DNA of 64,000 nt from NCBI GenBank assembly GCA_023664665.1, contig JAMPEY010000002.1:89468-153467 (forward strand), written 5' to 3'. Shown in pieces: positions 54,218 through 63,055 of this stretch. Source of the DNA: Lachnoclostridium sp. (GTDB lineage: Bacteria; Bacillota; Clostridia; Lachnospirales; Lachnospiraceae). A program made the translations under genes and the position numbers. The notes under the pieces were generated by a model that made no database searches, had not been told where the DNA came from, and was given only the letters and a program-made list of their open reading frames with translations. Each line of letters begins with the position of its first letter. The stretch's first letter is position 1.

Positions 54218-55051
54218 ATGTTTTTGACCAGATTACTAAGTGGCATAGTGCTCCTTGCCATAGCGATTCTGTCCATGAGTCTTGGAGGAATTTACTTAGC
54301 GCTCATTTTGTGGTTTATTTCTTTGATTGCTTACAGAGAGCTGACGAATGCATTGTCCTGCGCAACAGACAATAAAAAATGGAACGGTCTGGAAATCATA
54401 GGTCTGGTTGGAGTGACCGCTTATTATGGAATGCTGTATGTTTGGCAGGATCCGCAGATGCTGTTAATGGGAATTGTGGGAGTATTTCTGGCAGAGATGT
54501 TCCTCTATGTAATTTCTTTTCCTAAATTTCAGGCAAATCAAGTGGTGGCGGCAATCTTTGCCTTTCTTTACGCGCCGGTGATGTTGTCTTTCGTGTATTT
54601 GATCAGAAGCGCTGACCGCGGTATTTATATGGTCTGGATGATTCTCATCAGTTCATGGGGCTGCGATACCTGTGCTTATGCTGTAGGTAAGCTGATAGGG
54701 AAGAAGAAAATTTTTCCGAAGCTGAGTCCCCATAAATCGTTGGAAGGCTGTATCGGCGGTGTTGCGGGAACCGCGGCTCTCGGTGCGCTGTACGGACATT
54801 TTCTGGTACAGACGGCATTCCCGGATCGGACGGTAACATGGGTGATTGCATTGATTTGCGGAATAGGCGCAGTGATCAGTATGGTGGGGGATCTTGCGGC
54901 ATCCGCCATTAAGCGCAATTATAATATTAAAGATTACGGTAAGCTGATTCCCGGACATGGGGGAATTATGGATCGTTTTGATTCCATGATAGTAACGGCG
55001 CCCATGACATATTTTTTAATGGTATTTCTGCTAAAGATAAGCAGCGTTTGA
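54218..55051 (+). CDS. cdsA: phosphatidate cytidylyltransferase
   Basis: Integral membrane enzyme making CDP-diacylglycerol from phosphatidate and CTP. 277 residues with about eight membrane segments and the C-terminal signature region from SMVGDLAASAIKRNYNIKDYG to PGHGGIMDRFDS. Its product feeds PgsA, encoded at 37211. It is tightly coupled to uppS. Confidence 0.95.
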   Translation: MFLTRLLSGIVLLAIAILSMSLGGIYLALILWFISLIAYRELTNALSCATDNKKWNGLEIIGLVGVTAYYGMLYVWQDPQMLLMGIVGVFLAEMFLYVISFPKFQANQVVAAIFAFLYAPVMLSFVYLIRSADRGIYMVWMILISSWGCDTCAYAVGKLIGKKKIFPKLSPHKSLEGCIGGVAGTAALGALYGHFLVQTAFPDRTVTWVIALICGIGAVISMVGDLAASAIKRNYNIKDYGKLIPGHGGIMDRFDSMIVTAPMTYFLMVFLLKISSV

Positions 55052-55139
55052 TGCAGCTCAAAAGCGTCAAAGTCAAGGTTTTTTATAAGCCGGTATTGAC
55101 TTTGGGTTTGAGATTCCGCACAGCGGCATGGAGGATATG

Positions 55140-56285
55140 ATGAAAAACATTGCAATATTGGGTTCTACGGGTTCCATCGGGACGCAAACCCTAGAAATTG
55201 TCCGTGCCAATCCTGATTTAAAGGTAGTGGCGCTGGCGGCAGGAAGTAATGTAACAATGATGGAGGAACAGGTCAGGGAATTTAAACCCCTGCTGGCAGG
55301 CATGTGGAGTGAAGAAGCGGCATCCGACTTAAGGAGCCGCATAGCGGATCTTCCCGTAAAAGTGGTGTCCGGCATGGAAGGGTTGATAGAGCTGGCAGTC
55401 CTTTCTCAAGCAAGCGTATTGGTCACGGCTATTGTGGGAATGATTGGTATCGGACCTACGATAGCGGCTATTGAGGCAGGCAAGGATATTGCCCTTGCCA
55501 ACAAGGAGACTCTGGTGACGGCAGGACATATTATTATGCCGTTGGCACAAAAATGCGGAGTGTCCATTCTGCCTGTGGACAGTGAACATAGTGCGATTTT
55601 TCAGTCTTTAAACGGAGAGCCCGCAAATAGGATTTCCAAAATCCTGCTTACGGCGTCGGGAGGCCCGTTCCGGGGTAAAACCCGGGAAGAGCTTGCGGGC
55701 ATGCAGGTGGAGGATGCCTTAAAGCATCCCAATTGGTCCATGGGGCGCAAGATTACCATAGATTCCTCCACATTGGTAAATAAGGGATTGGAAGTCATGG
55801 AAGCCAAATGGCTTTTTGGCGTGGGTCTTGACCAAATACAGGTGGTGGTGCATCCCCAGAGTATTATTCACTCAGCGGTGGAGTATGTGGACGGAGCCAT
55901 CATTGCCCAGATGGGAACCCCGGATATGAAGCTTCCCATTCAATATGCTTTATTTTATCCGGACAGAAGACCCATGGCAGGCAAGAGAGTGGATTTTTTT
56001 GAATTGGGACAGATTACCTTTGAAAAGCCGGATATGGAGACTTTTGCGGGGCTGAGGCTTGCTTATCAGGCTGCAAAGGCAGGGGGAAGCATGCCGACTG
56101 TATTCAACGCTGCCAACGAGAAAGCGGTAGAGCTTTTTTTGAACCGCCGAATCAAATATCCGGAGATAACGGAACTCATAGAGGAAGCCATGGAAAGACA
56201 TAAAGTGTTGATAAATCCTGGTGTGGAGCAGATTTTAGAGACCGAGAAGGAAGCTTGGGAATATATTTTAGGAAAGGTAAAGTAA
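55140..56285 (+). CDS. dxr: 1-deoxy-D-xylulose 5-phosphate reductoisomerase
   Basis: Second enzyme of the MEP isoprenoid route. 381 residues. NADPH-binding GSTGSIGTQ near 7-15, ANKETLV, the PVDSEHSAIFQ metal and substrate site and the NAANEKAV region are present. ATG 55140 is used with GGAGG five bases upstream, over ATG 55128 and 55137 in the same frame. It lies in line with uppS, which uses the route's product. Confidence 0.96.
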   Translation: MKNIAILGSTGSIGTQTLEIVRANPDLKVVALAAGSNVTMMEEQVREFKPLLAGMWSEEAASDLRSRIADLPVKVVSGMEGLIELAVLSQASVLVTAIVGMIGIGPTIAAIEAGKDIALANKETLVTAGHIIMPLAQKCGVSILPVDSEHSAIFQSLNGEPANRISKILLTASGGPFRGKTREELAGMQVEDALKHPNWSMGRKITIDSSTLVNKGLEVMEAKWLFGVGLDQIQVVVHPQSIIHSAVEYVDGAIIAQMGTPDMKLPIQYALFYPDRRPMAGKRVDFFELGQITFEKPDMETFAGLRLAYQAAKAGGSMPTVFNAANEKAVELFLNRRIKYPEITELIEEAMERHKVLINPGVEQILETEKEAWEYILGKVK

Positions 56286-56294
56286 TTAACGGTT

Positions 56295-57350
56295 ATGGCT
56301 ACATTAATTTTCACGGTTGTTATTTTAGGGGTAGTGATAGTATCCCATGAATTCGGGCATTTTCTGCTGGCAAAAATGAACGGGATCCATGTAGTGGAAT
56401 TTGCGGTGGGAATGGGACCCATTCTCTTTTCTTTTCAGAAGGGGGATACCCGATATGCATTGAAACTGCTTCCTATTGGCGGCTCCTGCATGTTTGAAGG
56501 TGAGGACGGTCTGGAAATGAAAGAGGGAACGGAGAGCGAGGGGGCGTTTCCCAATGCCAATGTGTGGAGCAGGATTTCCACGGTAGTGGCGGGGCCGTTT
56601 TTTAATTTCATTTTAGCCTTTATTATTGCACTTATCATGGTTAACATGATTATTATCAGGGAACCCGTTGCCACGGAAGTAATGGAAAACGGTGCAGCCG
56701 AGGAGGCAGGACTAAAGGATGGGGACAGAATTATTTCCCTGAATGGGGAAAGAGTGTACCTGTATGAAGAAATCACTTTGTTTACCCAGCTTTATGACGG
56801 CGGTGAGGTTAAAGTAGGTTATGAGCGTAACGGAGAAAAAGGCGAGATGATGCTGACTCCTAAATATGACGAGGAGGCCGGCAGATATATGCTGGGAATC
56901 TCCAATGCCGATTTTGTGAAACTGAAAGGTCTGGACGGTTTAAAATACGCGTGGTATGAGATGCGTTACAGCATGAAGATGACATACAAGAGTCTGGGAA
57001 TGCTGCTGCAGGGGAAAGTAACCAGAAAAGATGTGGCTGGACCTGTGGGTATTGCGGTCAATATGGTGGGAAAGACCTATGAGAGTACCAAGGAGTATGG
57101 CTGGGAAAATGTTTTGGTGAATATGCTCAATATTACATTGATGCTCTCCGTGAATCTGGGAATTTTGAATCTGCTGCCCATTCCGGCGCTGGATGGAGGC
57201 AGGCTGGTATTTTTGCTTTTGGAGGTTATCAGAGGAAAACCGGTTCCTCCCGAGAAAGAAGGTATGGTACATTTTATCGGACTGATATTCTTTATGGGTT
57301 TAATGGTATTTTTACTGTTCAATGATATTTCTAATATTTTTGCGGGCTGA
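56295..57350 (+). CDS. rseP: site-2 intramembrane metalloprotease
   Basis: A 351-residue membrane zinc protease of the RseP/RasP family, which cuts anti-sigma factors and signal-peptide remnants. HEFGH lies at 18-22 inside the first membrane helix; a PDZ domain occupies about 120-195, and the second metal motif is in LLPIPALDGGR. It closes the conserved cluster; ispG, often next, is not found here. Confidence 0.95.
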   Translation: MATLIFTVVILGVVIVSHEFGHFLLAKMNGIHVVEFAVGMGPILFSFQKGDTRYALKLLPIGGSCMFEGEDGLEMKEGTESEGAFPNANVWSRISTVVAGPFFNFILAFIIALIMVNMIIIREPVATEVMENGAAEEAGLKDGDRIISLNGERVYLYEEITLFTQLYDGGEVKVGYERNGEKGEMMLTPKYDEEAGRYMLGISNADFVKLKGLDGLKYAWYEMRYSMKMTYKSLGMLLQGKVTRKDVAGPVGIAVNMVGKTYESTKEYGWENVLVNMLNITLMLSVNLGILNLLPIPALDGGRLVFLLLEVIRGKPVPPEKEGMVHFIGLIFFMGLMVFLLFNDISNIFAG

Positions 57351-57459
57351 CTTTGGAGGGGCAGATACACTGCCCCGTCAGGGTAAACATTTCTTTTGCG
57401 CTATATTTTTCACTTTCATTTCAAACCCCATTTTTAAGAAAGAGGAGACAAAGGAGCTC

Positions 57460-58107
57460 ATGAGGTTTTTGACGGGCTATTATTGGCAGGAACAGGGACA
57501 AAACAGGACTTCCCTGACCCTGCAGCAAATTCGCATGAAAAAGAATAAGGACAGTCTTTTGCTTGCCTGCGTCTGCGACAGCAGAGATTTTTGCGCCCGG
57601 CTGACAGACTGGCTTCATGAGGATATTTTGACGGCTTACGGAAGAAAAGCCTGTGTAGACTGGGACGGGATTTTTGAAGAGCTGAGTGGGATGAACACAG
57701 GCTTTTCCTGTGCCGGAATCTTGTGCATGGGGGAGGAGTTTCTGCTGTTCGGACAGGGAGAACAGAGAATCTATCTGTTAAACAGGGGGTTTCAAAAGAC
57801 TCATATCAAAAGACTGATGGGAACGGGTGACTTCACAGGTCAAAAGCAAACCTTAGGGATGTATTGTGGCGTGATGGAACCGGAAGTGAGTCTTTTGCTG
57901 GCAACGGAGCCTTTTTATATATCGCTTACAGAACAGATGCTGGGGGATTGTCTTGGAGGGGATATCAGAGAAGAAAGGAAGGGCGCTGCCCGTTTGCGGG
58001 AATTAGGACAATATGGAGAGGAAAGGGGAGGCAGGAATCTTGGAGCGGTATGGGTGCATTCCTATGAAAATACAGGCCATGCAGATAACAGAAGAAAAAA
58101 GCCTTGA
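57460..58107 (+). CDS. PP2C-like protein, degenerate
   Basis: A 215-residue protein I do not recognise fully. Its order of segments resembles PP2C phosphatases: KDSLLLACVCDS near 29-40 for the first acidic strand, GEEFLLFGQGEQRIYLL near 92-108 for the GDSR strand, and EPEVSLLLATEPF near 143-155 for the SDGL strand. Key metal-binding Asp residues are missing at the second and third, so activity is doubtful. AAAGGAG precedes ATG 57460. The kinase reading frame begins inside its 3' end, indicating coupled translation. Confidence 0.5.
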   Translation: MRFLTGYYWQEQGQNRTSLTLQQIRMKKNKDSLLLACVCDSRDFCARLTDWLHEDILTAYGRKACVDWDGIFEELSGMNTGFSCAGILCMGEEFLLFGQGEQRIYLLNRGFQKTHIKRLMGTGDFTGQKQTLGMYCGVMEPEVSLLLATEPFYISLTEQMLGDCLGGDIREERKGAARLRELGQYGEERGGRNLGAVWVHSYENTGHADNRRKKP

Positions 58108-58963
58108 GAAGCGGGGCTATCAAAACCCGCTTTTTATCGGCAGGGGAACTTATGCTGCGGTATATCGGGTGAAACATGTCGTTTCCGGAGCATTTTACGC
58201 CTGCAAGATGAGCAGCGTGGAAGGACTTTGGAAGAGGGAACAGGAAATTTTGGAGCAGCTTAGGCATTCTTTATTTCCTGCCTATAAAGAGAGCTGGCAG
58301 GAAAGCGGAAGATATTTTTTGATTATGGAATATGTGCCGGGGCAGACTTTGGAGAGGCTGTTGCAAAGAAGAGGATGCCTGATGCAGCAGCGGGCGGTAA
58401 AACTAGGCATATCTTTAGCGGAAGGGCTTACTTATCTGGAGGAGCTTCCGGATGCGATACTGTTTCGGGATCTAAAGGCGGAAAATGTGAGAATACGGGA
58501 GGACGGGCGGTTAAAGCTCTTGGATTTAGGTTGTGCCTGTCCGGCAAAATTAAGCAGCCGCACTTTTGCGGGAACTGTAGGTTATGCCGCACCGGAGCAG
58601 CTTGCGCCCTCGGGAAAAGCCGGAGCATATAGTGATGTATATGCCTTTGGGAAACTGCTGCATTATATGCTGACAGGGGATAATCCGTGCCTTCCGCCGA
58701 TAAAGAAACATAAAATACGCGCTTACAATAAAAATCTCAGCGTCAGGTTGGAACGGCTAGTGGAGCAGTGCATACAAGAGGAGCCAAAGGAGAGGCTGCC
58801 CGATATGAGGTGCGTACTGCGCAGATTATATGATGTTGCCTCCGAAGGACAAAGTGCAGGCAGTATCTTTGATTTCTTTGTCCAAAAAGCGCAGGGAGAA
58901 GAATTTCTCTATGAAAAGAATGTGTTTAAAAGCGGTTCGGAAAATGAGAAGGAAGAATCTTGA
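58064..58963 (+). CDS. Ser/Thr protein kinase (Hanks type)
   Basis: A 299-residue soluble kinase. Gly loop GRGTYAAVY at 26-34, Lys48, Glu59, catalytic loop FRDLKAEN at 134-141 with Asp136 and Asn141, DLG at 154-156 in place of DFG, and AAPE. FRD replaces HRD, a known tolerated change, so activity is likely. There are no PASTA repeats or membrane helix, unlike PrkC. ATG 58064 overlaps the upstream gene by 44 bases; an in-frame start at 58013 is possible. Together with the PP2C-like gene it resembles a kinase/phosphatase pair. Confidence 0.85.
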   Translation: MKIQAMQITEEKSLEKRGYQNPLFIGRGTYAAVYRVKHVVSGAFYACKMSSVEGLWKREQEILEQLRHSLFPAYKESWQESGRYFLIMEYVPGQTLERLLQRRGCLMQQRAVKLGISLAEGLTYLEELPDAILFRDLKAENVRIREDGRLKLLDLGCACPAKLSSRTFAGTVGYAAPEQLAPSGKAGAYSDVYAFGKLLHYMLTGDNPCLPPIKKHKIRAYNKNLSVRLERLVEQCIQEEPKERLPDMRCVLRRLYDVASEGQSAGSIFDFFVQKAQGEEFLYEKNVFKSGSENEKEES

Positions 58964-58989
58964 AGAAAAGGGAAGCGGCATGGTATAAT
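58960..58989 (+). promoter_or_regulatory. promoter for the transaldolase gene
   Basis: TTGAAG (58960-58965), 18-base spacer and TATAAT (58984-58989), 30 bases before the start. Confidence 0.65.
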
Positions 58990-59019
58990 GAAATAAATAC
59001 TTAAGGAGGAAAGTGTAGG

Positions 59020-59673
59020 ATGCGGTTTTTTATTGATACGGCAAAGGTGGATGACATCAAAAAAGCCAATGATATGGGAGTTATCTGCGGAGTTACCACA
59101 AATCCTTCCCTGATTGCGAAGGAAGGCAGGAACTTTGAGGAAGTGATTGCGGAGATTGCTTCCATTGTGGACGGTCCTATCAGCGGCGAGGTCAAGGCAA
59201 CTACTGTGGATGCGGAAGGAATGATTGCGGAAGGGCGTGCCATTGCCGCCATTCATCCCAATATGGTAGTGAAAATTCCCATGACCGTGGAGGGACTGAA
59301 AGCATGTAAAACGCTTGCAAAGGAAGGAATCAAGACCAATGTGACTTTGGTGTTTACTGCCAATCAGGCGCTTCTGGCGGCAAGGGCGGGTGCGGCCTAT
59401 GTTTCACCTTTTTTGGGCAGATTGGATGACATCAGTCAGAGGGGTGTGGATTTAATCCGTGAAATAGCGGAAATTTTTTCCATGACGGATTTGGACACCC
59501 GGATTATTGCGGCAAGCGTCAGAAACCCCGTCCATGTGACGGACTGTGCGCTGGCAGGCGCAGATATCGCCACAGTTCCTTACAGCGTGATTGAACAGAT
59601 GGTAAAGCATCCTCTGACAGATGCGGGAATCGCAAAATTTCAGGCGGATTACAGAGCAGTATTCGGGGAATAG
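59020..59673 (+). CDS. transaldolase / fructose-6-phosphate aldolase family (TalC/Fsa)
   Basis: A 217-residue short transaldolase. [16 protein letters not shown] start, GVTTNPSL near 27-34, the Schiff-base lysine in VVKIPMT near 85-91 and the SPFLGRLDD stretch are typical. In Gram-positive bacteria this group mostly acts as transaldolase in the pentose phosphate route; true fructose-6-phosphate aldolases are hard to tell apart by sequence. AAGGAGGAAAG gives a strong ribosome site. It ends at a clear terminator. Confidence 0.92.
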   Translation: MRFFIDTAKVDDIKKANDMGVICGVTTNPSLIAKEGRNFEEVIAEIASIVDGPISGEVKATTVDAEGMIAEGRAIAAIHPNMVVKIPMTVEGLKACKTLAKEGIKTNVTLVFTANQALLAARAGAAYVSPFLGRLDDISQRGVDLIREIAEIFSMTDLDTRIIAASVRNPVHVTDCALAGADIATVPYSVIEQMVKHPLTDAGIAKFQADYRAVFGE

Positions 59674-59687
59674 CGGACAGTGGAAAA

Positions 59688-59727
59688 ACGGGCCCGGCGC
59701 AAAATTTGCGCCGAACCCGCCTTTTTA
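59688..59727 (+). terminator. terminator between transaldolase and spore protein genes
   Basis: GCGCAAA pairs with TTTGCGC inside a longer stem (CGGG.CCG to CGG..CCCG), followed by five T. It can serve the convergent SASP gene too. Confidence 0.9.
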
Positions 59728-59747
59728 TTAAATAACTGCAAATATTT

Positions 59748-59945
59748 TTATTTCATGGATTCTTCCTGCTTCTTGATCATACGGCGAACCATCTCACCGC
59801 CGATGCTTCCTGCTTCCTTAGAAGTAAGGTCACCATTGTAACCATCCTTCAAGTTTACACCCAGCTCGGATGCAACCTCAGTCTTAAAACGGTCCATTGC
59901 AGCCTTAGCTTCGGGAACCTCAACTCTGTTAGACTTGTTTGCCAT
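59748..59945 (-). CDS. alpha/beta-type small acid-soluble spore protein
   Basis: A 65-residue DNA-coating spore protein protecting against UV and heat. The conserved block KDGYNGDLTSKEAGSIGGEMVRRM and ALDRFKxExAxELG-like N-terminal half (here MDRFKTEVASELGV, with the GPR protease cleavage region) are clear. ATG 59945 has GGAGGTG upstream; an in-frame ATG five codons earlier is not needed. Forespore sigma-G control is expected from the family; I could not find a convincing sigma-G promoter. Confidence 0.95.
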   Translation of the reverse strand: MANKSNRVEVPEAKAAMDRFKTEVASELGVNLKDGYNGDLTSKEAGSIGGEMVRRMIKKQEESMK

Positions 59946-59977
59946 GTTTTTCACCTCCATATCTTTTCATATTCTCT

Positions 59978-60016
59978 ATCTTCAAGATAAGTGCAACAAT
60001 CACTTATCCTGAAGAT
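59978..60016. repeat. palindrome in the SASP leader
   Basis: Sixteen-base arms at 59978-59993 and 60001-60016 pair with one mismatch around a 7-base loop. A further related sequence (CTTATCTTGA) appears at about 60049-60058. There is no T-run, so I read it as an operator or leader fold of the SASP gene. The rest of 60017-60297 has no supported feature. Confidence 0.7.
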
Positions 60017-60297
60017 TCCGTATGAAACAGGATGCGTGTTTGCTACAACTTATCTTGATAATAGTATGAACGCCATGAAAAAAATTATAATGGAAAGTTT
60101 TTCAAACTTCCGCCTTGTTTCCTTGTTTCATTTATGATAAGATTTTAATGATAGAATCATTGAGACCAAAAAGCGGCGGAGCTGATTGGAATCATACACA
60201 GGTGACTGATTTACGAAGATTCGTTCTGAGTAATAAGGCTTATTTTTTGTGCCCGGATTCACCTGAAATATTCAAAAACGGAGGTTTTAACAAAGGC

Positions 60298-61356
60298 ATG
60301 AAAAAAGGAAATTTAAAATTTCGGACAGCGGGGGAAAGACTGGCGGCACTTGGACTGGCGTTTGCATTGGCATGCGCTGTCCTGACAGGATGTAATCCTT
60401 CCGGCGCAGGGCAGGACAACCAACAGAATATAGGCAGCGGGCAGGATAATCAAACGGAAAAAACCGTGGTTCGCATAGGTTCTTTGAAAGGGCCGACATC
60501 CATGGGACTTCTGTTCCTGATGGAAGAAAATGAGAGGGGAGAGTCTCTCAATACTTATGAATTTCAGATGTCTACGGGGGCGGACGAGCTGCTTCCCCTC
60601 ATGGTAAAGGGTGAATTGGATATCGCGCTGGTGCCCGCCAATGTGGCAGGCGTGCTTTACAACAAGACGCAGGGCGGCGTTACGGTGCTCGATGTTAATA
60701 CGCTTGGCGTATTATATATGGTTTCGGGCGACACTTCCCTGACAGCCATGTCCGATTTGAAGGGAAAGAGCATTTATCTCACGGGCAAGGGAACTACCCC
60801 CGATTATGTTTTACAATACCTTTTATCCCAAAATGATATGGCAATAACAGACTGCACTTTGGAGTACAAGTCGGAAGCCGCGGAGGTAGCGGCAGTATTG
60901 GCCCAAAATCCGGATGCGGTGGGGTTGCTGCCCCAGCCTTTTGTGACGGCAGCCTGCGCGCAAAATGAGGAATTGTCCGTTATCCTTGATATGAACGAGG
61001 AATGGAACAAGGTGCAGGGTGAAGGAGGAAGCAGCATGGTAACAGGGGTGACCGTGGTGCGTAATGAGTTTTTGGAGGAAGAAAAAGAGGCTGTGGAGCT
61101 GTTTTTGCAAGAACATGCAAAAAGTACACAGAGCATAAACGATGACCCGGGGGCAGGCGCAGTCCTTGCCGTAAAGGCAGAAATTATCGCCAAAGAGCCC
61201 ATTGCGCAGAAGGCGATTCCTAAGTGCAATATCGTCTGTGTCACCGGTGAAGAAATGAAACAGGCGCTTTCCGGCTATCTGCGAATCCTATTTGAACAGT
61301 CACCGGAAGCGGTAGGCGGCGCGATGCCAGAGGATGGATTTTATTATGTCCCTTAA
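60298..61356 (+). CDS. ABC transporter substrate-binding lipoprotein (NMT1/SsuA-like)
   Basis: A 352-residue lipoprotein. The signal peptide ends in lipobox LTGC with Cys32, then a Gln/Asn-rich linker. The remaining region (VRIGSLKGPTSMGLLFLMEE through GELDIALVPANVAG) follows the NMT1/THI5 and SsuA type of binding protein for organic ions such as sulfonates or pyrimidines; the ligand is unknown. I use ATG 60298 with GGAGGT upstream. It overlaps the transporter gene by 11 bases, so the two are translationally coupled. Confidence 0.88.
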   Translation: MKKGNLKFRTAGERLAALGLAFALACAVLTGCNPSGAGQDNQQNIGSGQDNQTEKTVVRIGSLKGPTSMGLLFLMEENERGESLNTYEFQMSTGADELLPLMVKGELDIALVPANVAGVLYNKTQGGVTVLDVNTLGVLYMVSGDTSLTAMSDLKGKSIYLTGKGTTPDYVLQYLLSQNDMAITDCTLEYKSEAAEVAAVLAQNPDAVGLLPQPFVTAACAQNEELSVILDMNEEWNKVQGEGGSSMVTGVTVVRNEFLEEEKEAVELFLQEHAKSTQSINDDPGAGAVLAVKAEIIAKEPIAQKAIPKCNIVCVTGEEMKQALSGYLRILFEQSPEAVGGAMPEDGFYYVP

Positions 61357-62638
61357 AAAATTTTTCATTATTTTGTTTTGGTTGTTTTTGTGGCACTTGC
61401 TGGCAAAATGGGTGGACAATGCCGTTTTGCTGGCAACGCCTTTAGAGACGCTGAGAGCGCTTTTGGTCATGCTTCCCAAGATACGGTTTTGGCAGAGCGT
61501 GACCGGTTCTTTGCTGCGCATCGGCGCGGGAATCTTTTTAGGATTTGGCGCAGGGGTTCTTTTGGGCATTTTGAGCGGACGATTTTCCCTGTCAGAGGAG
61601 ATTTTATCCCCGGTTATGAATCTTTTTAAGGCAGTTCCCGTGGCATCCTTCGTGGTATTGTTTTTAATCTGGTGGGGTTCTTCTTTTCTGGCTGTGGCAA
61701 TCTGCTTTCTGGTTGTCATGCCCAATATCTATATCAATACGCTGTCGGGAATCAAAAATACGGACAGGCAGCTTTTGGAGATGGCGGCGATTTTTGGGAT
61801 ACCCCGCAAAAACCTCTTTTTTTATATTTACCGGCCTGCCTTGAAGCCCTTTTTGTTAAGCGGGTTAAAGATTTCCCTCGGAATGGGCTGGAAGTCGGGA
61901 GTGGCGGCGGAAGTCATCGGCACTCCGGATTTTTCCATAGGAGGGCAGCTTTATCTGTCAAAAATCTATCTGGATACGGCGGGGTTATTTGCGTGGACGG
62001 CGGTAGTGATTGTTCTCAGCTTTTTGTTTGAAAAAGTTATCCTATGGCTGGCGGAGGCTTTTTTTGCATGGGAGCCCGTCTGTAAAAGGCCGGAAAGAAG
62101 CCATAATGCGCAAAATCAGCAGCTCGGCTGCCATGAGTTGACCAAGTCCTATGGGGACAAAACCGTCATTCAGAACTTTTCCGAAGTATACCGGTCCGGA
62201 GAAATTTATTATCTGACAAGTCCTTCGGGAAGCGGTAAGACGACTTTGCTCCGCCTGCTGTGCGGTCTGGAAAAGCCGGACAGCGGCGGGGTAGAAGGGA
62301 AAGAGAAAATTTCTTTCGGCATGGTTTTTCAGGAGGACAGACTGTGCATGAATTACAGCGCCCTGCGGAATGTGGAGATGGTAACGGGGGACAGGAAGAG
62401 GGCAAGGGAGGCGCTTTGCCTGCTCTTGGAGGAGGACGCCATAGACAAGCCCTGCAGCCAATTAAGCGGTGGCATGAAACGCCGGGTGGCATTGGTGAGG
62501 GCGATGGAGTCGGAAAGCGGATGCGTGTTGCTGGACGAGCCTTTTACGGGCATGGATGCCGGGACAAAGGACAGGGCAAAGGCTTATATCAGGGACAGGC
62601 AGAGGGGAAGAATTTTAATCATTGCAACGCATATTTGA
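61346..62638 (+). CDS. ABC transporter with permease and ATPase fused in one chain
   Basis: A 430-residue protein. Residues about 1-245 form an SsuC-type permease with membrane helices and the coupling EAA-like region EMAAIFGIPRKNL (145-157). Residues about 258-430 form the ATPase: Walker A PSGSGKTT at 293-300, Q-loop Gln329, signature LSGGM at 373-377, Walker B CVLLDEP at 393-399 and the switch His429. The chain stops one residue after that histidine, so the C-terminal part of a normal SsuB-type ATPase is absent. Start ATG 61346 lies inside the binding-protein gene, with GAGGATGG upstream. Confidence 0.88.
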   Translation: MSLKKFFIILFWLFLWHLLAKWVDNAVLLATPLETLRALLVMLPKIRFWQSVTGSLLRIGAGIFLGFGAGVLLGILSGRFSLSEEILSPVMNLFKAVPVASFVVLFLIWWGSSFLAVAICFLVVMPNIYINTLSGIKNTDRQLLEMAAIFGIPRKNLFFYIYRPALKPFLLSGLKISLGMGWKSGVAAEVIGTPDFSIGGQLYLSKIYLDTAGLFAWTAVVIVLSFLFEKVILWLAEAFFAWEPVCKRPERSHNAQNQQLGCHELTKSYGDKTVIQNFSEVYRSGEIYYLTSPSGSGKTTLLRLLCGLEKPDSGGVEGKEKISFGMVFQEDRLCMNYSALRNVEMVTGDRKRAREALCLLLEEDAIDKPCSQLSGGMKRRVALVRAMESESGCVLLDEPFTGMDAGTKDRAKAYIRDRQRGRILIIATHI

Positions 62639-62656
62639 AAGGAAATGAGGACATTT

Positions 62657-62932
62657 ATGAATAAGAGTGAAAATATTGTAAATTCCGCAGAGAGCCGGGT
62701 CACTTTAGTGGGTATCATGGTGGAGAATACGGATTCGGTGGCGAGAGTCAACGGTCTGCTGCATGAGTACGGAAGCTATATTATCGGCAGAATGGGCATT
62801 CCCTATCCAGCCAAAAAGGTAAATGTCATCAGTGTGGTGATGGATGCACCCCAGAGCGTAGTCAGCGCCCTTTCGGGCAAGCTGGGGATGCTGCCGGGAG
62901 TGACCGGCAAGTGCCTTTATGGGAAAAAATAA
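62657..62932 (+). CDS. TM1266-family putative regulator of the iron-only hydrogenase system
   Basis: A 91-residue protein matching the TM1266 family, an ACT/NikR-like small fold found near iron-only hydrogenase maturation genes. Features: RVTLVGIMVENTDS near 12-26, GSYIIGRMGIPYP and KVNVISVVMDA. ATG 62657 has GAGG six bases upstream, 18 bases after the transporter stop. No hyd genes lie in the window; any regulatory role is inferred from family annotation and coupling to the transporter. Confidence 0.85.
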   Translation: MNKSENIVNSAESRVTLVGIMVENTDSVARVNGLLHEYGSYIIGRMGIPYPAKKVNVISVVMDAPQSVVSALSGKLGMLPGVTGKCLYGKK

Positions 62933-62960
62933 CAGAGAATCTTATAAATCTATAAAATTG

Positions 62961-62989
62961 TTGTCAATCTCCTTTATTTATGCTATAAT
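62961..62989 (+). promoter_or_regulatory. promoter for tig
   Basis: TTGTCA (62961-62966), 17-base spacer, TATAAT (62984-62989), 66 bases before the start codon. Confidence 0.8.
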
Positions 62990-63055
62990 TTCAAAATGGC
63001 TGTGACTGTAAAAAAATTGGCATGAGACGGTCACTATGAAGGAGGAAATATAAGA

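Noticed and set aside
60115..60297. TPP or other riboswitch before the binding-protein gene
   Set aside because: No thi-box CTGAGA and ACCTGAT pattern and no stable pairing were found.
60115..60297. 61-codon N-terminal extension of the lipoprotein
   Set aside because: It would destroy the lipoprotein signal peptide; the internal ATG at 60298 has a ribosome site and begins a proper signal.
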